DNA from: Candidatus Bathyarchaeota archaeon
GTDB taxonomy: Archaea; Thermoproteota; Bathyarchaeia; Bathyarchaeales; Bathyarchaeaceae
Reading direction: 5' to 3'
DNA length: 11,967 nucleotides
Assembly: GCA_026014605.1 (NCBI GenBank)
Contig: JAOZIC010000044.1
Location: 5,295-17,261 of the forward strand
Shown here: positions 9,301 to 11,967 of the stretch, in pieces
Layout: every line of letters starts with the position of its first letter
How positions within the stretch are numbered: position 1 is the stretch's first letter
Notes under the pieces: model-generated
Seen by the model: only the letters and a program-made list of their open reading frames with translations
The model's database searches: none
Told to the model about the DNA's origin: nothing
Position numbers and translations under genes: made by a program

Positions 9301-9336
9301 GATTTTTTTATTTTTAGTATTTATGATCCTACTCAT
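6322..9336 (-). CDS. Membrane-anchored protein with three tandem BtuF-like corrinoid-binding domains
   Basis: A 1004-aa extracytoplasmic protein. Residues 11-33 are a hydrophobic anchor after a Lys-rich N-terminus. There is no lipobox Cys, so it is probably held by an uncleaved helix. Residues 36-56 are an acidic spacer of TEDPE repeats. Three class III substrate-binding (PF01497-type) domains follow at about 61-368, 381-688 and 690-1004. Each opens with a G-x-x-[VI]-x-[VIL]-T-x-PV-[EN]-[KR]-[IL]-V strand and an ALG..DKLVGR-like motif (96-105, 414-424, 723-733). Each has an ELEPDL-type motif (135-140 as EVEPDL, 454-459, 761-766) and ends in GV-[YF]-x-YP (363-368, 683-688, 999-1004). Usual BtuF proteins have one such domain of about 250-300 aa. 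Aromatic-rich segments at 221-229, 543-552 and 859-869 may line the pockets. The neighbours cbiZ and cobN point to corrinoids, though siderophore binding is possible for the family. No permease or ATPase is nearby. A strong GAGGAGGAAC (9346-9355) precedes the ATG. Confidence 0.88.
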   Translation of the reverse strand: MSRIINTKNKKIFLGALLLVVIISATYGAYSLFFTTETEDPETEDPETEDPETEDPTPENTTIVITDVQGVEVNVTLPVNKLVTLTGGVTEIVYALGAGDKLVGRDSYSTFPNATSEVPVVSESSGGLNMELLAEVEPDLIIADVRIDNETRAEIEEVLGIPVIIDNPSQSDRVEPLITYLGTMLDAEETASELLEFINHYLDLVNERVSTISDSEKPLVYYEWVREWFSCSSVSLPHQMLTDAGGLNLAADEESTYPTLSPEHVLEQNPDVVIRVMTSTTHNVTEFEAMRATLMNRTGLVETTAVETGAVFVMDGAFRTGIRNHLGLLTLAKCFHPDLFEDIDITEVHTALLEIFFGVVPEGVYYYPEEQTPKEEPVPEFVIIEDVSGASINITLPVERIVVLNDGLAGVICALGGEDKIVGRPNGYEGYPRSLLEKPNAGDSLTPNLEVILELEPDLVVTDTALYGSEEVLETLADAGIPMIMEDSGVPDRIATIVNNFGSVLENTKRATEINNIIQNYRDLIQERLQDIPVNERERFFLGFMDYGWLTMTNGSVANDRLVECGGINIAANSTVMYPTLSPEYIIESNPDVIIVMAYGGSNLETHQYARNQFLDNPVLSEVQAIKDNRVYTYNDCIGTGVQYPVGLLYFAKWFYPSVFADIDPSAVHQELIQELYGEEVDGVYAYPKIATVIDGLGNEVTLTQPVERIVTLDPGLTEIICVLGCENKLVGRDSAGGMIVLPSSVEDVPVVEYNVELILELEPDLIISGAALDYYTEKREQIEAAGIPLFITGSANPQPSAFSNVTAVDTSCELVTTIGKLIGADDTAAEYVDYVQHYNDLVKDRIANLSREEKPTVLLEWYQPYQTSVINYQHCAGAINIAENQTFFYTVLSAEFVISQNPDIIICAISSPEHDEADFIAMRNEILNRPELSEVKAVQNEQVYVYDYVVLREGIGAHEVIGYLYWAKWCQPELFEDIDPAAVNSEFNQIFFGTDPQGVFVYP
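9171..9230 (-). repeat. Four tandem 15-bp units encoding the TEDPE linker
   Basis: Four imperfect 15-base units (9171-9185, 9186-9200, 9201-9215, 9216-9230), each a variant of GGTCTTCAGTTTCAG on the + strand, encode the acidic TEDPE spacer between the membrane anchor and the first BtuF-like domain. The units differ by a few mostly synonymous bases. Such repeats can gain or lose units by slippage, changing tether length in 5-residue steps without shifting the frame. Confidence 0.9.
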
Positions 9337-9342
9337 TTTGTT

Positions 9343-9450
9343 TTAGTTCCTCCTCGCGCAACTTTTTTGGTTGTCTGCTTTTTTACTAGCACATGACGTT
9401 GTGTGTCCGTTGGCATCAGATGTGACTGTTTTTATTTTGCAATCTTTCAT
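9343..9450 (-). CDS. Small 35-aa basic Cys-containing protein (candidate, unlisted)
   Basis: An ATG at 9450 opens a 35-codon frame ending in TAA at 9345-9343, six bases before the BtuF-like ATG. It begins MKDCKIKTVTSDANG and ends KSCARRN. It has Cys at 4, 20 and 31, His16 and eight Lys/Arg, with no hydrophobic segment. A good SD (GAGGATGA, 9457-9464) lies six bases upstream, an in-frame TGA lies before it, and a strong TATA box is at 9495-9502. The BtuF-like SD is inside its last codons, so the two would be translationally coupled. I recognise no family. It could be a metal- or corrinoid-related accessory peptide, a leader peptide, or a chance frame. The SD, promoter and spacing favour translation. 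Confidence 0.5.
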   Translation of the reverse strand: MKDCKIKTVTSDANGHTTSCASKKADNQKSCARRN

Positions 9451-9472
9451 TTTTGTTCATCCTCAATATCTT

Positions 9473-9493
9473 TTGGATGGATTATCCATCCAA
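9473..9493. promoter_or_regulatory. Perfect 10-bp-arm inverted repeat, probable operator
   Basis: TTGGATGGAT (9473-9482), one T (9483), then ATCCATCCAA (9484-9493): a perfect inverted repeat with a single-base spacer. It begins two bases downstream of the TATA box at 9495-9502 on the - strand and spans the expected transcription start (about 9474). An archaeal repressor bound here would block polymerase recruitment. I infer control of the small ORF and the BtuF-like gene. The regulator is not in the window. Confidence 0.6.
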
Positions 9494-9494
9494 C

Positions 9495-9502
9495 TTTATA
9501 TT
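9495..9502 (-). promoter_or_regulatory. TATA box for the small ORF / btuF-like unit
   Basis: On the - strand, an A-run (BRE-like purines) leads into AATATAAA at 9502-9495. Placing the start about 25 bases downstream gives about 9474, some 24 bases before the ATG of the 35-aa ORF with its SD between. A 14-bp palindrome, TTTTGTTAACAAAA (9505-9518), lies immediately upstream of the BRE position. Confidence 0.6.
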
Positions 9503-9518
9503 TTTTTTGTTAACAAAA

Positions 9519-9909
9519 GTTGATGTTGGGTTGAGTATTCTGTGTATTTGTGAAAAGGAGTCAATAGTGTTTATTTTATTAATTTAATCTTTCATTTTTT
9601 TGTTTATTTTATAGTTAGTTTGTTATTAATGCCTGATTTTTCTCGCTGCTTGTGCTGTCGTTTAATCGAACACATATTCTTATTCCGAATCGGAATCTGT
9701 ATAGTTAATGCTGATACATATTAACCATTCATAGAACTTAAAACGTATTATGATTGCTTTTTTATTGTGCACATACTGCGAAGAATCAAATTGGAGTTGA
9801 TTGGGTTAACTGCAAAACTAATCATTCTTGACAGGGTGGGTGACAAAGTGTGCACTATGCAACAACAAACAGGTTGCAACTGGAGAACTACAAAGAAGGT
9901 TGAGTTAAA
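9519..9909. other. AT-rich intergenic region between divergent genes
   Basis: About 390 bases without a convincing gene. It holds a 15-bp inverted repeat ATTCCGA-A-TCGGAAT (9682-9696), two GTGCAC sites (9767-9772 and 9850-9855), the sequence TAACTGCAAAA (9807-9817) that also occurs upstream of cobN, and a second copy of AATCTTTCATTTTT (9586-9599; the first is at 9441-9454). A/T-rich stretches such as ACATATTA (9716-9723) and GTATTATG (9745-9752) could be TATA boxes for the + strand gene at 9910. None is clearly best. A short frame open through 9848-9916 is discussed separately. Confidence 0.5.
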
Positions 9910-10251
9910 ATGCTAATAGATTTGTTGATGTTTGGTTTCTGGATTGTTTTAGTCGTATACGTTTTTTGGTTTCTTTTCAAAGCAAAAACTGTTCAACCTC
10001 TAACATTAGATGACCTTGCATTAACCTGGAAGGTACATAAACAAGAGTCAGGATGCAAATCAACACGAATCCATGGACTGATAAAAGAAAACGACGAAAT
10101 TATCGGATTCAAATGTGACTGTGGTTATGAATTCGTCCAAAAACGCCTAATAACCCAACGCTCACACGACCGCACGGAGTTCGTTAAAACGCCCGAACAA
10201 AAGAATGATAAAACCGTCAGTAAGGTTTACAATTTATTGACAAACGAGTAA
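9910..10251 (+). CDS. Single-TM hypothetical protein with CxC motif
   Basis: A 113-aa protein of unknown function. Residues 3-23 form one hydrophobic helix rich in Phe, Trp and Val, followed by KAK, consistent with an N-terminal anchor and the rest on the cytoplasmic side. The soluble part has SGC (Cys49) and GFKCDCGYEF (Cys69, Cys71), which looks like half of a zinc ribbon or another metal site. The tail (80-113) is basic and polar. GAAGGTTGAG ends five bases before the ATG at 9910 and may act as a weak SD. It is divergent from the corrinoid genes and converges on the radical SAM gene, with 27 bases between stops. I do not recognise a family, and no role is claimed. Confidence 0.65.
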   Translation: MLIDLLMFGFWIVLVVYVFWFLFKAKTVQPLTLDDLALTWKVHKQESGCKSTRIHGLIKENDEIIGFKCDCGYEFVQKRLITQRSHDRTEFVKTPEQKNDKTVSKVYNLLTNE

Positions 10252-10278
10252 ACCTGCAACGAACACAACCATTTTTTG
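10252..10278 (+). terminator. Short convergent gap with a T-run
   Basis: The 27-base space between the stop of the + strand 113-aa gene and the stop of the - strand radical SAM gene contains TTTTTTGTT at 10272-10280, suited to ending the + strand transcript. No stable hairpin is seen. Confidence 0.3.
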
Positions 10279-11154
10279 TTATGCAACAATTTTAACCATC
10301 TCTTTTGGGTGCCTTAACATTCTAAACGGACTTTGGAACGACCCTGCAAAACACCCACAATTGGAGCAATCAGGAGTTTTTGAAAAACAGCGTCTTCTAC
10401 TCCAAGAAACATCAAAATGCATTACTTGATCACCCCAGTAACATGAATCACGGTGGTCAGGGTATTCGTACCATTTTATCATCGCTTGGCTTAACAGAAA
10501 ATCTTTTGGATACAACTTTTTTATCCGTTTAAGTTCGCTGATTATTTGTGTTCTTTCATTTCTTTTAACGGTCATAGAACTGTTTGCGGTGGCACCAACT
10601 GCACAAATGTTACATACAACGCCCTTGAAACCGTTCTCTTTGCTGACCTTCACAATGTCTTCAAGTTCTTTGAAGTTATCATTTGTTGCAGTCATGTTGA
10701 CTACGACACGTTTATCCCCTGAATAGTTTTGCAACACCTTGGCAAACACGCCTTCGCCTCTAAGAGAATCATTTGTGGTTTCCGGTCCATCTAACGAAAC
10801 ATACAATGTGTGGTCGAATTCTTTGGGTATCTTTATTGTTCCATTTGTGATCACATAAACATAAGGAAAGACCTTGTCGGCAAGCATTAGAACATCCATT
10901 CGCAGTGCAGGTTCCCCGCCGACCAGAAGAATGCTTCTAATTCCCTTTTTGTATTGCTCATTAAACCTGCTTTTCCAAACCACTATTGGTACTTCGTGTG
11001 TTTTAAACTGGTTTTTGCCGTTAAAATGGTAACAGTGTTTGCAGCGAAGGTTACAGTTGTCTGTGACGTCAACTTCTGCGAAATATTTTACGCCAAACAG
11101 GATTCTTTTCAGTTCAAGCCAAAAAAGATGCAATATCAAATAAACATACTTCAT
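10279..11154 (-). CDS. Radical SAM protein with extra C-terminal cysteines
   Basis: A 291-aa protein from the ATG at 11154, beginning MKYVYLILHLFW. The frame extends 12 codons further to a TTG at 11190 and is closed by a TGA at 11230-11232. Neither start has a good SD; I chose the ATG. After an amphipathic, hydrophobic N-terminus comes the 4Fe-4S signature CNLRCKHCYHF (Cys34, 38, 41 from this start), then VGGEPALR (the GGE SAM-binding motif) and the SLDGPE strand. The end carries CYWGD followed by Cys at 256, 263, 266 and 268, resembling a shortened SPASM/twitch-like auxiliary cluster site. The protein is shorter than most SPASM RiPP maturases. The reaction is unknown; peptide or lipid modification are both possible, with a small ORF directly upstream and a UbiA-family gene beyond it. 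Confidence 0.85.
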   Translation of the reverse strand: MKYVYLILHLFWLELKRILFGVKYFAEVDVTDNCNLRCKHCYHFNGKNQFKTHEVPIVVWKSRFNEQYKKGIRSILLVGGEPALRMDVLMLADKVFPYVYVITNGTIKIPKEFDHTLYVSLDGPETTNDSLRGEGVFAKVLQNYSGDKRVVVNMTATNDNFKELEDIVKVSKENGFKGVVCNICAVGATANSSMTVKRNERTQIISELKRIKKLYPKDFLLSQAMIKWYEYPDHRDSCYWGDQVMHFDVSWSRRRCFSKTPDCSNCGCFAGSFQSPFRMLRHPKEMVKIVA

Positions 11155-11174
11155 GAAAACGCCACAAAAATTAC

Positions 11175-11246
11175 TCAGTATTCGTTGCAACTCAGAGGTG
11201 TTGACTTGGCCTGCTGTTCGGTTTTGCTTTCATGTATTGTTTGCAT
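11175..11246 (-). CDS. Possible 23-aa peptide ORF before the radical SAM gene
   Basis: An ATG at 11246 opens 23 codons ending in TGA (11177-11175), 20 bases before the radical SAM ATG. The peptide starts MQTIHESKTEQQAKS, ends TPLSCNEY, and is polar with one Cys. GAGG at 11254-11257 lies seven bases before the ATG, and a clear TATA box is at 11305-11313, placing the transcript start about 38 bases upstream. It could be a substrate (RiPP-like precursor) of the adjacent radical SAM enzyme, a leader peptide, or chance. At this length the frame alone proves nothing; SD, TATA and position are the support. Confidence 0.33.
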   Translation of the reverse strand: MQTIHESKTEQQAKSTPLSCNEY

Positions 11247-11304
11247 TCGTTTTCCTCGGTTCGCGTCGCTTGAAACTGTTTTGGGAGCAATCCACTTTCT
11301 GTGG

Positions 11305-11313
11305 AAATATAAA
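11305..11313 (-). promoter_or_regulatory. TATA box for the radical SAM unit
   Basis: On the - strand GGTTTATATTTCC holds a textbook archaeal box A (TTTATATTT at 11313-11305). The expected start is about 11284. This leaves a leader of about 130 bases before the radical SAM ATG, or about 38 bases before the 23-aa ORF. It also indicates transcription separate from the upstream UbiA-family gene. Confidence 0.55.
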
Positions 11314-11352
11314 CCTTGTGTGCAAGATGCGCCATTTTTTTAGAACCTATTG

Positions 11353-11368
11353 AAAAACTTGAGTTTTT
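11353..11368 (-). terminator. Inverted repeat at the end of the UbiA-family gene
   Basis: AAAAACT (11353-11359) and AGTTTTT (11362-11368) form a 7-bp inverted repeat with a two-base centre, ending in a T-run on the - strand, and it overlaps the UbiA stop codon at 11368-11370. It could mark the transcript end. Evidence is limited because the arms are A/T-rich. Confidence 0.3.
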
Positions 11369-11967
11369 TATAAAACAAACATTTGTTGATGTGTAAGGTA
11401 ACCGTTTAGCATCAAGTTTGTTGTGTGGACCAACGCAATTATTACGAAATCTTTTGCGAACATCTCCCCCAACTTAAGCATTGACTCTGAGTCTGTGTTG
11501 GAGCCTCCAAACAGAACTTGGCGGTTTTGAACTAAACGAACGGAAAGGTACGCTATGAGTCCACCTAAAACAGCAAAATAAAGCAGACTTAACTCAAATA
11601 AACTGCCAACAAGAACCATGAGTGGAATAAGACAGTAACCCATCACGATTGTAAGAAAAAGTCCACGTTTGAAGCCTAAAACAACCAGCACCGTTCGTGC
11701 CTGAGCATTGAAGTCTGAAGTGTAATCAGCTAAATCCTCCCATAAACTATTAACTGCCGTGGAAATTCCTATCAAAAGCAGTAACACTAACATTTGAACC
11801 GAAAAAACATCAAAAAACGCAGCCACCATCAAAACTGGGACTGCACCAACAGAAAAATTGACCACTGGTTTGAATATTGTTTGTCTTAGCCTGAAAGGCG
11901 GCATTGAATATGCGATTCCGGCGAATATCCCCAGCAGAACAAAAACTGTTACTAGTGGAACTCCAGT
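11368..11967 (-). CDS. UbiA-family prenyltransferase, C-terminal part (5' end outside window)
   Basis: The frame is open from the window edge to TAA at 11370-11368, giving 199 visible residues. The ATG at 11904 is internal: codons before it read TGVPLVTVFVLLGIFAGIAYS and run straight into MPPFRLRQT, matching the YS-x-PP-x-RL-[KR] motif found mid-protein in UbiA enzymes. The second Asp-rich motif is NSLWEDLADYTSDFNAQART (Asp at 57, 60, 64 counted from that Met), followed by LVVLG, and binds Mg-prenyl diphosphate in this family. Several hydrophobic helices follow. UbiA enzymes transfer prenyl groups to aromatic or lipid acceptors in the membrane; in archaea these include quinones and the second ether bond of membrane lipids. 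The acceptor cannot be read here, and the first Asp motif lies outside the window. Confidence 0.8.
   Translation of the reverse strand, partial: TGVPLVTVFVLLGIFAGIAYSMPPFRLRQTIFKPVVNFSVGAVPVLMVAAFFDVFSVQMLVLLLLIGISTAVNSLWEDLADYTSDFNAQARTVLVVLGFKRGLFLTIVMGYCLIPLMVLVGSLFELSLLYFAVLGGLIAYLSVRLVQNRQVLFGGSNTDSESMLKLGEMFAKDFVIIALVHTTNLMLNGYLTHQQMFVL

Noticed and set aside
9629..9724. A 31-codon + strand frame (MPDFSRCLCCRL...) across the 9682-9696 palindrome
   Set aside because: No SD before the ATG, composition unlike the neighbouring genes, and it spans what looks like regulatory DNA.
9337..9909. CRISPR array or tRNA in the large intergenic region
   Set aside because: No regularly spaced repeats and no cloverleaf or CCA-type end were seen. 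Repeats present are short and irregular.
10954..11343. 129-aa and 66-aa + strand ORFs over the radical SAM start region
   Set aside because: They overlap the radical SAM coding region and its TATA box antisense, and have no recognisable domain.

Overview
The window looks like a chromosomal segment from an archaeon. The reasons are SD motifs of the GGTGA/GAGG type a few bases before starts, A/T-rich TATA (box A) elements about 25 bases before inferred transcript starts, T-run ends without bacterial -35/-10 promoters, a CbiZ-type corrinoid salvage enzyme, and a TM-anchored (not lipobox) solute-binding protein. The gene families and moderate-to-low GC fit an anaerobic, corrinoid-dependent lineage such as Bathyarchaeia or a relative. 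That placement is inference only; no rRNA or tRNA is present.

Layout. Left edge, + strand: the last 33 codons of an unidentified gene (1-99), then a 254-aa protein joining a GIY-YIG-like domain, a DUF5752-like segment and a C-terminal zinc ribbon (206-970). Centre, all on the - strand and read from high to low coordinates: an unlisted 35-aa Cys-containing small ORF (9450-9343), a 1004-aa protein with three tandem BtuF-like corrinoid-binding domains (9336-6322), a terminator-like hairpin with T-run (6289-6251), CobN (6126-2374), CbiZ (2361-1627) and an ICMT/PEMT-like membrane methyltransferase (1602-1081). Right, + strand: a 113-aa single-TM protein with a CxC motif (9910-10251). Right, - strand: a radical SAM protein (11154-10279) preceded by a possible 23-aa peptide ORF (11246-11175), and the 3' part of a UbiA-family prenyltransferase that runs off the window (11967-11368).

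How the genes fit together. The core is a corrinoid acquisition locus. The three-domain binding protein would capture corrinoids outside the membrane. CbiZ would strip the aminopropanol arm from imported adenosylcobinamide to give adenosylcobyrate for re-assembly. CobN is the large subunit of a CobN/ChlH-type chelatase. No BtuC/BtuD permease or ATPase, no chelatase partner subunits and no other cobalamin-assembly genes are in the window, so these must act in trans or lie outside. The block appears to be two transcription units. The promoter of the first has a clear TATA box at 9495-9502, followed by a perfect inverted repeat with 10-bp arms (9473-9493) placed where the transcript should start. 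It is the best regulatory candidate here. I saw no B12-box riboswitch core by eye.

The most interesting items are the 35-aa ORF with its palindromic operator, the triple BtuF fusion, the small peptide next to the radical SAM gene, and the GIY-YIG/DUF5752/zinc-ribbon fusion.
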